Shown: positions 1 through 8,664, numbered from the stretch's first letter. The stretch is 59,532 bases of DNA from CAYTET01 sp964436975 (GCA_964436975.1 CAYTET010000001.1:1-59532); one strand, 5' to 3'. Translations and numbers: made by a program. The notes: generated by a model not told the origin, from the letters alone.

Positions 1-1
1 T

Positions 2-1711
2 TTATTTTGTGTTACCCTCAACTCCCACTGAAACAGAATTAAACAGCGCCGTGGACAGGAAAATCTGGCCGTCGGTGATGGAAATGACATTAGTGGGAAT
101 ATAAGCTGAAATATCGCCGGCCTGGGTTTCCACGATTGGCAGAGCGGTCAAAGACCCGCCGCCCAATTCATCGGAAAGCTTGGCGCTGCGTTCCAGCAGA
201 CGGGAATGCAGATAGAAAACATCTCCGGGATAAGCCTCCCGTCCCGGCGGCCGGTGCAGCAACAGCGACAGGGTCCGGTAGGCAATGGCATGCTTGGACA
301 GGTCATCATAAACTATCAGGACATCTTTGCCCTGCTCCATCCATTCCTCGCCGATGGCACAGCCCGCATAGGGTGCCGCATACTGCAAAGCCGGCAGATC
401 AGCGGCCGAACTAACCACCACAGTGGTGTATTCCATGGCTCCGAACTGCTTCAGCTTTTCAACCAGCCGGGCCACCGTCGCGTTTTTCTGGCCGATGCTG
501 ACATAGATGCAGTAAACATTCTTATTCTTCTGATTGATGATGGTATCCACCGCAATGGCCGTTTTGCCGGTCTGGCGGTCGCCGATGATCAGCTCACGCT
601 GGCCCCGGCCGATAGGAATCATCGAGTCAATAATCTTCAGTCCCGTCAATAGCGGCTGTTTGACCGGCTGGCGGCTGATAACACCCGGCGCCAGTCTTTC
701 AATCGGTCTGCTCTTGCGAGTATCAATTTTGCCCAGGGCATCCAGCGGATGGCCCAAAGAGTCGACAACCCGGCCAATCAAAGCATCACCGACCGGAACT
801 TCCATAATCCGCTGGGTTGCCGTGACCGGCGATCCCTCGGTTATATTGTTGTCTTCATTCAGCAGAACAGCTCCGACATTGTCTTCTTCCAGGTTCATTA
901 CCATGGCACTGGCGCTGCCGACTTTCAGGATTTCACCGATCATCGCCTCGCGCAGGCCCTTGATATTGATGATGCTGTCAGAAATGCTGTAAACGTAGCC
1001 GGTGGTATTGGCCAGGGCATCGTCCAGCTCATTGCGGCTGTTCAGACCGTCCAGCTGCTGTTTTATCAGGGATGAAATATCCTTGGTATCCAGCGGGGTC
1101 TGGTAGTCATCCAGCTTCTGCTGAATCAGTTTGGTGATATCCGAGGACTCCAGGGGAGCCTGCTCGCCTATCCGCAGAAGGCTCTGCTTCAGCTGGTCCA
1201 GCTTATAGCGGTAGGAGCCGTCATAAGACTGGTTGTCAACAACGACTTTAATGCCGCCCAGCATCTTGGTATCGACTTTGCCCGTCAGCTGGACATTCTT
1301 GCCCAGCCGCTGGCTCATGGCCTGGCTGATCTGGGTTACCTGCTCAGCGGTCAGCGGACTGGCCGAATAGACCGTGCCGCGGCTGACCCGGCCGGCCTCG
1401 TCGCTTTCATTTAAAAATTCCTTCAGCGTCTTGCCGGGGATTTCCGGGTGCTGCATATCAGCACTGTCGCTGATGACATCCAGAAAGGCATCAATAAAAT
1501 CAGCATCCAGCTGCTGCTTGAATACCTGATTGATGACATTAGTTTTTTCGCTTTTGGAAATGCGCGGGTTGCACAGATACCAGTTCAGATCTTCCGACGT
1601 CTTTAACGTATCAGCCAGGGCATTGGCCCCGACCCGGTACGGAGTGGTTTTTTTCTGATCGGCAGCGCGTTTCAGCATCACCAAAGCGTTGTGTTGCGTT
1701 ACCGTACTCAT
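2..1711 (-). CDS. F1 ATP synthase delta-alpha fusion, C-terminally short
   Basis: One 569-residue chain carries both the delta (stalk) and alpha subunits of the F1 sector. Residues about 1-187 are delta-like: NPRISKSEK near residue 48 and the delta C-terminal pattern LGGIKVVVDN then DGSYRYKL. From about residue 210 it is alpha-like: RIMEVPVGD near 300, Walker A GDRQTGKT near 376, RPPGREAYPGDVFYLHSR further on. The linker holds two similar copies of the alpha N-terminal helix (DITKLIQQKLDDYQ and DISSLIKQQLDGLN). The start ATG overlaps the atpF stop (ATGA). A normal alpha has about 500 residues; here it stops soon after LSTALFNS, so the SVSRVGG segment and the helical C-terminal domain are missing. 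Base 1 is the window edge, so this may be a contig-end artefact. The fusion itself is uninterrupted in the sequence. Confidence 0.88.
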   Translation of the reverse strand: MSTVTQHNALVMLKRAADQKKTTPYRVGANALADTLKTSEDLNWYLCNPRISKSEKTNVINQVFKQQLDADFIDAFLDVISDSADMQHPEIPGKTLKEFLNESDEAGRVSRGTVYSASPLTAEQVTQISQAMSQRLGKNVQLTGKVDTKMLGGIKVVVDNQSYDGSYRYKLDQLKQSLLRIGEQAPLESSDITKLIQQKLDDYQTPLDTKDISSLIKQQLDGLNSRNELDDALANTTGYVYSISDSIINIKGLREAMIGEILKVGSASAMVMNLEEDNVGAVLLNEDNNITEGSPVTATQRIMEVPVGDALIGRVVDSLGHPLDALGKIDTRKSRPIERLAPGVISRQPVKQPLLTGLKIIDSMIPIGRGQRELIIGDRQTGKTAIAVDTIINQKNKNVYCIYVSIGQKNATVARLVEKLKQFGAMEYTTVVVSSAADLPALQYAAPYAGCAIGEEWMEQGKDVLIVYDDLSKHAIAYRTLSLLLHRPPGREAYPGDVFYLHSRLLERSAKLSDELGGGSLTALPIVETQAGDISAYIPTNVISITDGQIFLSTALFNSVSVGVEGNTK

Positions 1712-2229
1712 TTTTTCATTACTTCCTTAACAAAGTCCTCAACCGCCTGTTTCTGGCCGACGGCGCCTTCGTCAGTGGTCTTCTGCTTCAATACTTTAGC
1801 GGAAGCTTCCATGGCGACATCTACAATATCGTTATACATATCGGCCCGCATCTGCTGCTTCTGGGCGTCAATATCCTGCATGGCCTTATCCATAGCCAGT
1901 TTGGCCTGGCTGCGGCCTTCGCTGATCAGTTCGTCTTTAACTTTCTGCCCCTCAATTTTGCCTTCTTCGATATAGGCATGGGCCTGTAAGGCGGCCTGCT
2001 CGCTGTCAGCCTTGCTCTGCTGCTGCAGACGGGCTGTCTCTTCTTTCATCTTAACGGCATCATCCAGCTGCTGCTGCTCAAAATCGGCTCTTTTGGTCAG
2101 AATCTGCTTGACCGGTTTCCAGGCCAGTTTCTTCATGACAAAGAAAAGAACAGCGGTTGCACATAACTGGGTGACAAACGTCAGGAAGTTAGGAATCAGT
2201 TTTTCCAGAACATCCAGAGTAATATGCAT
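1708..2229 (-). CDS. atpF: ATP synthase F0 subunit b
   Basis: Subunit b is the peripheral stalk that ties F1 to the membrane sector. The 173-residue product has one N-terminal membrane helix (about residues 13-33, FLTFVTQLCATAVLFFVM) followed by a long, charged, Gln/Lys/Glu-rich coiled coil, which is the usual b layout and length. It lies between atpE and the delta-alpha fusion, and its TGA overlaps the ATG of that gene, so the two should be translationally coupled. No separate atpH gene follows, because the delta sequence is fused to alpha. Confidence 0.93.
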   Translation of the reverse strand: MHITLDVLEKLIPNFLTFVTQLCATAVLFFVMKKLAWKPVKQILTKRADFEQQQLDDAVKMKEETARLQQQSKADSEQAALQAHAYIEEGKIEGQKVKDELISEGRSQAKLAMDKAMQDIDAQKQQMRADMYNDIVDVAMEASAKVLKQKTTDEGAVGQKQAVEDFVKEVMKK

Positions 2230-2238
2230 GATTAATCC

Positions 2239-2469
2239 TTACTGTCCTAAAACGAAGATGATCAGAAAGGAAACCAGCATGCCGTAAATAGCGCAGGTCT
2301 CTGAGATAGCCGCGCCGACAATGGCCATTGACCGTATTTTATCGGTCGCATCCGGATTCTTGCCGATAGACTCAACAGCCTGCCGGGCGACACCGGCTTC
2401 GCCGATAGCCGTCAGCATGCCGGTCATAACCGCTAAAGCGGCTCCGATTGCAACTAAACCTTTTTCCAT
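2239..2469 (-). CDS. atpE: ATP synthase F0 subunit c, two-carboxylate type
   Basis: Subunit c forms the rotor ring. I chose ATG 2469 (MEKGLVAIG), giving 76 residues, because AAGGAG lies about 10 bases upstream; an earlier in-frame ATG would overlap atpB. Helix 1 carries Glu24 (GEAGVARQ) and helix 2 carries Glu57 followed by Thr58 (AISETCAIY). Aligned with the Na+-binding rings of Ilyobacter (Q32, E65, S66) and Fusobacterium (E32, E65, S66), the site matches the two-carboxylate Na+ type. The loop between helices has the KNPDA turn in place of RQPE. Na+ coupling is an inference from these positions. Confidence 0.93.
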   Translation of the reverse strand: MEKGLVAIGAALAVMTGMLTAIGEAGVARQAVESIGKNPDATDKIRSMAIVGAAISETCAIYGMLVSFLIIFVLGQ

Positions 2470-2486
2470 GTTTTTAATTCTCCTTT

Positions 2487-3173
2487 TCAACTTTCTTTGG
2501 GCAACGCGTTGCCAATAAAGGTAATAGACAAAGTTATGAAGATATAAACCTGCATCACTCCGGCAAACAGATCAAAGTAGAAATGCAGGGCCGGAGCTAC
2601 CACAATGCCGACAATATTGAAATTGCCGATAAGCGGTATCTTGGAGGAGATCAGGGCCATCATCTGATAGATGATTTCCATGATCAGCGAGCCGGACAGG
2701 ATATTACCGAACAGACGCAGTGACAATGACGCCCATGTCGACAGCTTATCAATAATGTTCAAAGCCAGAAACGGCGCCATCGGCTCGCACAAGCTCTTGA
2801 AATAAGCCTTGAAGCCCACCGCTCTGATACCATAAACTTCAATCATGACAACCGTAACCGTAGCTAGCGCCAGGGTTACCGAGAAGTTGGCCGTTGGGCA
2901 CTCCAGGGCAAACAGACCAGCGATGTTACATAAGAATATATAGACGGCAACTGAACCGAAATAAGGTCCCAGCTGGTCGGTCACTTTCTTATTTTTGGTT
3001 TCCTGCATCAGCATGCCATCGATGAACTGAACCAGTATCATCGTCAGCAGCACAACACCTTTGGGTTTAGATAAAGGATCAAACTTTTTAAGCTTTGAAT
3101 TGATATACAGCAGTAACAAGATGATTAAAACCGTAATCAGAAGAATATACCAGACTGTGCTTTGCACTACCAT
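2487..3173 (-). CDS. atpB: ATP synthase F0 subunit a
   Basis: Subunit a is the stator channel that passes ions to the c ring. The 228-residue protein is hydrophobic throughout, with about five to six membrane segments. SLSLRLFGNILSG carries the essential Arg of helix 4, and PALHFYFDLFAGVMQVYIF is the conserved final helix. Length is typical for Bacillota. It follows atpI by 14 bases and precedes atpE by 17 bases in the same operon. Confidence 0.95.
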   Translation of the reverse strand: MVVQSTVWYILLITVLIILLLLYINSKLKKFDPLSKPKGVVLLTMILVQFIDGMLMQETKNKKVTDQLGPYFGSVAVYIFLCNIAGLFALECPTANFSVTLALATVTVVMIEVYGIRAVGFKAYFKSLCEPMAPFLALNIIDKLSTWASLSLRLFGNILSGSLIMEIIYQMMALISSKIPLIGNFNIVGIVVAPALHFYFDLFAGVMQVYIFITLSITFIGNALPKES

Positions 3174-3187
3174 AACGTCACCTCCCT

Positions 3188-3529
3188 TCAGCCTTTTTTG
3201 ATGGCGGCATCAATGATTGTAACAATCTTGAAGGCCATCAATCCGCCGAAAATGCCGAAAATATTGACATAATCAGGCCACACAGCGCCAATTGCCAAAG
3301 CCACTGCGAATACCAATAATCTTACCATTCTAGCCAAAGTTGTCAATAATTTCGGGCCGGGACCGCCGGCAATCTGATCATCGATGTCTTTGGTCAGCAG
3401 CAGCATGTACACCGCAAAGAAAGCCGTGCCTGTGATTATGCCGGCCGCCACCGGAACAGAAAAGAAAAAAGCGATGGCCGCCGCCGCCAGTGCCGCAATT
3501 ACAGAGATACGGTAAGTAGGGGTGTCCAT
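3188..3529 (-). CDS. atpI: AtpI-like ATP synthase accessory membrane protein
   Basis: A 113-residue membrane protein with about four hydrophobic segments, located directly before atpB. AtpI proteins occupy this place in Bacillota and are thought to help c-ring assembly or Mg2+ supply. Sequence similarity between AtpI proteins is weak, so the call rests on position, size and hydrophobicity. AGGAGG lies just upstream of ATG 3529, which supports the start. Confidence 0.75.
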   Translation of the reverse strand: MDTPTYRISVIAALAAAAIAFFFSVPVAAGIITGTAFFAVYMLLLTKDIDDQIAGGPGPKLLTTLARMVRLLVFAVALAIGAVWPDYVNIFGIFGGLMAFKIVTIIDAAIKKG

Positions 3530-3550
3530 CGCTAATTCCTCCTGATCTGT

Positions 3551-4171
3551 TTACTTGGTTCCGAAAATACGGTCGCCGGCATCACCCAGCCCCGGAACGA
3601 TATAGCCAATCTCATTGAGATGGTCATCCTTGGCAGCCAGGTAGATATCCACATCCGGATGCGCCTGCTGCACAACATCTATGCCCTGCTGAACGCCGAC
3701 CAGACAGACCATTTTAATGGTCTTGGCGCCATGCTTCTTAACAACATCAATGGCCGCCTTGGCACTGCCGCCGGTGGCCAGCATCGGATCCAGAATCATG
3801 ACAATGGCCTTGTCCAGATCCTTGGGGAACTTGGCATAGTATTCATGCGGCTCCAGAGTCTTCTCATCGCGGTACAGGCCGACATGACCGACTTTGGCTG
3901 TCGGAATCAGATTCTGAATGCCGCCGACCATGCCTAAGCCGGCTCTTAAAATCGGCACCAGGACAACCGGCTTATCCAGTTCATAGCCCGTGCACCCTCC
4001 CATCGGAGTGGTGATTTCAACCGGCCGCAGAGGCAGATCCTTGCTGATCTCATAAGCCATCAGGCTGGCGATCTCATCCAGATTCTGCCGGAAATCCTTG
4101 GTTCCGGTTTCAACCTTTCTCATCGTAGTCAGCTTGTGGATAATCAGCGGGTGATTCAATACGTTTACCAT
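3551..4171 (-). CDS. upp: Uracil phosphoribosyltransferase
   Basis: The enzyme makes UMP from uracil and PRPP in pyrimidine salvage (cytosol). The 206-residue protein is full length and shows the N-terminal NHPLIIHKLT motif, the VPILRAGLGM segment and the PRPP loop MILDPMLATGGSA near residues 125-137. The C-terminal uracil-binding segment GYIVPGLGDAGDRIFGT is intact. It sits between glyA and atpI, the order also found in Bacillus. Confidence 0.97.
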   Translation of the reverse strand: MVNVLNHPLIIHKLTTMRKVETGTKDFRQNLDEIASLMAYEISKDLPLRPVEITTPMGGCTGYELDKPVVLVPILRAGLGMVGGIQNLIPTAKVGHVGLYRDEKTLEPHEYYAKFPKDLDKAIVMILDPMLATGGSAKAAIDVVKKHGAKTIKMVCLVGVQQGIDVVQQAHPDVDIYLAAKDDHLNEIGYIVPGLGDAGDRIFGTK

Positions 4172-4188
4172 TTCAATGTTCCTCCCAT

Positions 4189-5412
4189 TTATTTATAAAG
4201 CGGCAGCCGGTCGGTCAATTCGCTGACCTGCTGGCGCACTTTATCTAAAGTCTGGCTGTCCTGGCCGTTTTTCAGAACCGTTCCAATCCAACTGCCGATA
4301 GCGGCAAAGTCATTTTCATCGCAGCCTCTGGTCGTCATGGCCGGAGTGCCCAGTCTGATTCCCGAAGTCTGCATCGGCTTTTCCTGGTCAAAGGGAATGG
4401 TGTTCTTATTGACGGTAATGCCGACGCTGTCCAGCAGCGTCTCGACCTGCCGGCCGGTCAGGCCGGTGCTGGCTTTGACGTCAACCAGAACCAGGTGGTT
4501 GTCGCTGCCCCCGCTGACCAGACGGAAACCCTGCTGTTTTAATGAAGCGCACAGGGCCTGGCAGTTGGCCAGAACCTGTTTCTGGTAAGCAATGAATTCA
4601 GGCTGGGCGGCTTCATAGAAGCAGACCGCTTTAGCCGCAATGATATGCTCCAGCGGACCGCCCTGCACTCCGGGAAAAACCGCCCGGTCCAAATCTTTGG
4701 CATATTTTTCCTGGCACAGAATGGCGCCGCCGCGCGGACCCCGCAGCGTCTTATGGGTCGTAGTGGTCACAAAATCAGCCGTCAGGCAGGGATTGGGATG
4801 CAGACCGGCCGCAATCAGGCCGGCCACATGGGCCATATCCACCATCATGTAGGCCCCGCAGGCATCGCAGATCTGTCTGATCCGGTCATAGTCAATGAAG
4901 CGGGAATAGGCACTGGCTCCGGCCACAATCATTTTGGGCTGGTAGGCCATGGCCTTGTCATACAGGGCATCATAATCAATCCGTTCGGTTTCAGGATCAA
5001 CGCCGTAGGCTTCAAACCGGTACAGCTTGCCGGAGAAAGACAGCGGATGGCCGTGGGTCAGATGACCGCCGGCGGTCAAATCCATGCCGAGCACCTTATC
5101 ACCCGGCTGCAGAACCGTAAAGTAAACCGCCATATTGGCCTGGGAACCGGAATGAGGCTGGACATTGGCATGGTCCGCCTTGAAAAGAGCGGCCAGCCGC
5201 TGGCGGGCAATCTCTTCGACCGTGTCAACATTGACACAGCCGCCATAGTACCGGTGGTTCGGATAGCCTTCGGCATACTTGTTAGTCAGAACCGAGCCCA
5301 TTGCTTCCCGGATTTCATCAGATACATAGTTTTCCGAGGCAATCAGTTCGATGTTGTGCTGCTGCCGCTGCTGTTCGGCATTAATGGCGGCGGCGATTTG
5401 GGGATCTTTCAT
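4189..5412 (-). CDS. glyA: Serine hydroxymethyltransferase
   Basis: A PLP enzyme that interconverts serine and glycine and feeds one-carbon units to tetrahydrofolate. The 407-residue product is full length. Landmarks are ELIASENYVS near the start, NKYAEGYPNHRYYGG, MVDMAHVAGLIAAG and TTTTHKTLRGPRGG, which holds the PLP-binding Lys near residue 225. Its ATG overlaps the tsaC stop (ATGA), and upp follows by 17 bases. Confidence 0.97.
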   Translation of the reverse strand: MKDPQIAAAINAEQQRQQHNIELIASENYVSDEIREAMGSVLTNKYAEGYPNHRYYGGCVNVDTVEEIARQRLAALFKADHANVQPHSGSQANMAVYFTVLQPGDKVLGMDLTAGGHLTHGHPLSFSGKLYRFEAYGVDPETERIDYDALYDKAMAYQPKMIVAGASAYSRFIDYDRIRQICDACGAYMMVDMAHVAGLIAAGLHPNPCLTADFVTTTTHKTLRGPRGGAILCQEKYAKDLDRAVFPGVQGGPLEHIIAAKAVCFYEAAQPEFIAYQKQVLANCQALCASLKQQGFRLVSGGSDNHLVLVDVKASTGLTGRQVETLLDSVGITVNKNTIPFDQEKPMQTSGIRLGTPAMTTRGCDENDFAAIGSWIGTVLKNGQDSQTLDKVRQQVSELTDRLPLYK

Positions 5413-6014
5413 TCGGCCAGCTCCTTTTCTATTTCAGCCAGACTGATCTGGCCTTCTCTTAAACAGACTAATTTTTCTTTGGTGCAATCAATTACTGTTG
5501 AGGCCACATGGGAAAAGCTGGATCCGGTGACGACAGCCGCAATCCGGCCGTCCAGCTGGGCCAGCACCTGTTCATCGGTGTTAGCGGCAGGATGATCGGA
5601 CAGATTGGCACTGGTCACAAACATCGGACCGGTCAGCCGCAGAAGGGCTAATACAAAATCGTCATCAGGGATCCGGATGCCAACGGTTTTGAAACCATTG
5701 ACACTTTCATCACTGATGACGTCTTTCTTATTCAGTACAACGGTTAAAGCCCCGGGCATAAAACGAGCCGCTATGGCAGCGGTACGTGAATCAACAGCGG
5801 CCACTTCTGCCATCTGACTGACATCGGCAACCATTAAGGGAAAAGGTTTGTGGGGATCGCGTCCCTTGGCCTGCCGCATCAGCTCAACAGCCGCCAGATC
5901 ATCATAGCGGACCCCGATGCCGTAAACCGTATCGGTGGGAAAAGCGACAACCTGACCGCTGATAATTAAAGAAGCGGCCTTTTGGATCTCTTCTCTGCTC
6001 AGCACCAGTGTCAT
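5409..6014 (-). CDS. tsaC: L-threonylcarbamoyladenylate synthase (YrdC/Sua5 domain)
   Basis: It makes threonylcarbamoyl-AMP from Thr, bicarbonate and ATP, the first step of t6A37 modification of ANN-decoding tRNAs. The 201-residue chain is a stand-alone YrdC domain: VAFPTDTVYGIG near residue 22, KGRDPHKPFPLMV, then PGALTVVL and FVTSANLS. There is no C-terminal Sua5 extension. ATG 6014 is preferred over the upstream ATG at 6074 because AAGGGG lies 8-12 bases before it. The gene overlaps glyA by 4 bases and probably starts the operon that runs into atp. Confidence 0.93.
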   Translation of the reverse strand: MTLVLSREEIQKAASLIISGQVVAFPTDTVYGIGVRYDDLAAVELMRQAKGRDPHKPFPLMVADVSQMAEVAAVDSRTAAIAARFMPGALTVVLNKKDVISDESVNGFKTVGIRIPDDDFVLALLRLTGPMFVTSANLSDHPAANTDEQVLAQLDGRIAAVVTGSSFSHVASTVIDCTKEKLVCLREGQISLAEIEKELAE

Positions 6015-6039
6015 GATTCTCACCCCTTGCTCGCCTAAT

Positions 6040-6048
6040 ATCATAGCA
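6040..6048 (-). promoter_or_regulatory. Extended -10 promoter of tsaC
   Basis: On the minus strand the bases read TGCTATGAT, an extended -10 (TG-N-TATGAT) about 26 bases before ATG 6014. I see no good -35 at the right distance, which is acceptable for an extended -10 promoter. Confidence 0.55.
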
Positions 6049-6094
6049 CAGATTAAGGTAAACTGATGTATCAATCCGCAAATTGAAACGGGTT

Positions 6095-7189
6095 CTATTC
6101 CTGGGCCTGGGCAATGCTCTGGCGCAGGATCCGCATAATGGTGGCGGCGCCGGCGCGATTGGGATTGATGCGGATCATTCGCTTCTTTAAAGACGGATCC
6201 ATCTTCAGGAAAGTGCCGCTGACCTTATAGAACATCGGAGCCAGCTCATATTTGGATTCGGCGCCCACCGGATTGGGCAGGGCGCCTAATTCAGCCGCCC
6301 GGGCTAAAACCGCCTCGGCGATATCATCTTTAAATTCCACCAGCAGAACCTTGGACTGGCTGTTGGCCAGAAAAGCGTCCTTGATCTGGGGAATGGCCGC
6401 CGCCTTAAGCTCTTTGACCAGCTTCTCATTCTGCTCGGCCTGCACTGCCAGCAGAACCGGAGCACTGACCAGACCGCGCAGAACTTCCATTGCCTGCCAG
6501 CCCTGGACTTTAGAACCGCCGGAGTAATTCATTTTATCAATGCGTTCAATAATATCCTTTCGGCCCACAACAATGCCGACTCCCTCCGGTCCCAGCAGTT
6601 TAAAGGATGAAAAGGCAGAGATGTCAGCACCGCATTCAACGCCGATTTTTTCAACCTTCATCACGGCATAGTTGTCATCAACGATGACCGGAATGTTTTT
6701 TTCCGCCTTGATCGTCTTTATGACATCGGCCAGCTGATAGCTGTCAGAGGGAACCTGACGGGTGTGCTGCAGAAGGACTACATCGATATTGTTGCTCTTA
6801 AGCGCCGCCGTGATACTGGCAGCTTGATTGAAATCGGCCCGGACAATCCGCAGATTCAAGCCCTGCAGTGTGGTTTCACTGCTGGGGTAGATGGGTGCCT
6901 GGTGAACCAGGATAGTGCTGTTGGGCTTAACCGCTCCCATCAAGGCCCACCGGATAGCTCCGGTGCCGGCTCCGGTCACCAGCTGGCAGGCCTGACTGCC
7001 GAAGAAAGCCGCAATGACCCGCTCCGCCTTGGCGGCCGTCTGCGGCTTGTTGATTCCGGCTGTACAGCCCAAATCACCCAGGCTGAGTGACGCGGCGCCC
7101 GCAAATTCTTTTGTGATGCAGTCAACCAGGGCGAACTGCTTTTCTTCCGCCTGGGTCAGGGAGATGCTGTGTAAAGGATAAGTCTTCAT
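6095..7189 (-). CDS. yhfS: YhfS-like PLP-dependent enzyme
   Basis: A fold-type I PLP enzyme of 364 residues, related to E. coli YhfS, whose substrate is not established. Visible features are TGAGTGAIRWAL (cofactor phosphate region, about residues 72-83), VIVDDNYAVMKVEKIG (the Asp that contacts the pyridine nitrogen), and SAFSSFKLLGPEGVGIVVG with the likely Schiff-base Lys near 195. A purine-rich SD (GGAGAAAG) precedes ATG 7189. It is the last gene of the yhfY-U-T-S run and is separated from yhfT by a 136-base gap with a large hairpin. The family call rests on the sequence together with its yhf neighbours. Confidence 0.85.
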   Translation of the reverse strand: MKTYPLHSISLTQAEEKQFALVDCITKEFAGAASLSLGDLGCTAGINKPQTAAKAERVIAAFFGSQACQLVTGAGTGAIRWALMGAVKPNSTILVHQAPIYPSSETTLQGLNLRIVRADFNQAASITAALKSNNIDVVLLQHTRQVPSDSYQLADVIKTIKAEKNIPVIVDDNYAVMKVEKIGVECGADISAFSSFKLLGPEGVGIVVGRKDIIERIDKMNYSGGSKVQGWQAMEVLRGLVSAPVLLAVQAEQNEKLVKELKAAAIPQIKDAFLANSQSKVLLVEFKDDIAEAVLARAAELGALPNPVGAESKYELAPMFYKVSGTFLKMDPSLKKRMIRINPNRAGAATIMRILRQSIAQAQE

Positions 7190-7234
7190 AACGATCTTTC
7201 TCCTGTCTTTTTATACGATACCGATAAAAGGAAA

Positions 7235-7291
7235 CGGACGTCAATCCTTTTAGATACATCATCGTATCCGCCGAATCAGAATTGACGTCCG
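7235..7291. repeat. 11-bp inverted repeat with nested hairpin between yhfT and yhfS
   Basis: CGGACGTCAAT at 7235-7245 is a perfect inverted repeat of ATTGACGTCCG at 7281-7291. The 35-base loop contains a second stem, GATAC (7253-7257) with GTATC (7264-7268). On the minus strand a T-rich stretch (GTTTCCTTTTATC) follows. It may be a leaky terminator, an RNA processing or stability element, or an operator. Confidence 0.7.
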
Positions 7292-7325
7292 CTGCTAATA
7301 TCAGGAAATGATAATCAGATTACGG

Positions 7326-8609
7326 CTAGGCTACAGTATACAGGCCGACTAAAGCCAGTATATTGATGACAACGCCGACAATGATCATTGCAATCGGGCC
7401 GACGGCCAGACGGGTAATCGGCTTTTTGAAATACTCATTCATGACAAAGAAGGCCGAGACAATCAGGAAGCCATAGCCGGGAGCCATGCCTTCGGCAGCA
7501 TACATGGAGCCGACCAGCAGAGCAACTTCCAGCAGTTTTGTCATCGCAACCCGCATATCATCACCCAGCTTCTTGAAAGCCGGGAACTTGTCAAACAGCT
7601 TGGCAATCCAGACCAGACCGAAAGCTTCCAGCGACATGGTCAGAGCACCCAGAATGGCGGCCACAATGGCATTGGGAGCCAGCAGACCGACCGTGGCCGT
7701 AAAGCCGATACCGTCAGTAACAAAGGTTCCGGTCATGATGCTTGTTAAACCCTTCAGAGGAATAAAACTGAGCGCCCGGGCGATCGTAATGGGAATAGCC
7801 GAACTGATGTTGCCTTCACCTACGGCAATCAGCGACTGCGGGCCTTCCATCAGCAGACCGATATTGCAGGCCACGCCGTAAATGGCGCCCATCGCGGCAA
7901 TCCAGCCGATATTCTTGCGGATGTTGCCGATGCGGTCAGCAAAAACAGTGGAAAGATTGGTGCTCTTCTGACTCTTGTCGAGACCGGCAAAAATCATAAC
8001 AATAATCAGACCGGCCAGCATGGTGATGCCATCGGCGATGCCGGAATTGACAATTTCCATGATGGATCTGATTAATACCACAATGCCTAATGAGCCAAGT
8101 CCCTTCTTCCAGCCGTAATCCATAGCGATAACCACGCACGGGAAGACGCTGAAGCAGGCGATGACAGGATTGGAAATCTCCTGCCAGGAATTGAAGATGT
8201 TGACCGGCAGTTTGGCCGCCAGATCAACTACGGACTGCAGGCCGCTCAGCAGCAGAACGCCATAAACGCCGCCGGCTAAAGCTGCCAGCAGGGAGAACAG
8301 CAGACTCTTGTTGTTCTTATACCATTTGTCACTCATGTCAGCCGGGAAGGCAATGCCGATGATATCGGTGCCCAGCCACAGGCAGTGGACCAGAATGATG
8401 CTGTACATCAGCGAATACGGAATACCGAAACCGATAACCAGACCAAAACTCAAGCCAAACGTCGTGGCCAAAAATTCACCGTGTTTCAACCGCCCCTCGC
8501 GGTACTCCGGTACAATCGGCCTGACTGCATCGTTGAAGACAGCGATGCCGCGGTTAGCTTCGAAGGCGCCCATGGCACCCGCTAAAAAGATAATAATATA
8601 ACGTAGCAT
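7326..8609 (-). CDS. yhfT: YhfT-like integral membrane protein
   Basis: A 427-residue, very hydrophobic protein with about 10-12 membrane segments, matching the size and character of E. coli YhfT, a presumed transporter with unknown substrate. The N-terminus LAGAMGAFEANRGIAVFND and the repeated small-residue-rich helices fit the family. The SD AAGGGG precedes ATG 8609. It lies between yhfU and yhfS as in E. coli, so it probably supplies the substrate of the YhfS enzyme; that link is inferred from position only. Confidence 0.85.
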   Translation of the reverse strand: MLRYIIIFLAGAMGAFEANRGIAVFNDAVRPIVPEYREGRLKHGEFLATTFGLSFGLVIGFGIPYSLMYSIILVHCLWLGTDIIGIAFPADMSDKWYKNNKSLLFSLLAALAGGVYGVLLLSGLQSVVDLAAKLPVNIFNSWQEISNPVIACFSVFPCVVIAMDYGWKKGLGSLGIVVLIRSIMEIVNSGIADGITMLAGLIIVMIFAGLDKSQKSTNLSTVFADRIGNIRKNIGWIAAMGAIYGVACNIGLLMEGPQSLIAVGEGNISSAIPITIARALSFIPLKGLTSIMTGTFVTDGIGFTATVGLLAPNAIVAAILGALTMSLEAFGLVWIAKLFDKFPAFKKLGDDMRVAMTKLLEVALLVGSMYAAEGMAPGYGFLIVSAFFVMNEYFKKPITRLAVGPIAMIIVGVVINILALVGLYTVA

Positions 8610-8664
8610 ATTGTTAATCCCCTTTTCTTTTTTCCTGCTTTATGATTTCCTGCCGCCCAATGTC

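Noticed and set aside
4645..5595. A 316-codon plus-strand open frame
   Set aside because: It is the antisense shadow of glyA and tsaC, both of which have full family motifs on the other strand.
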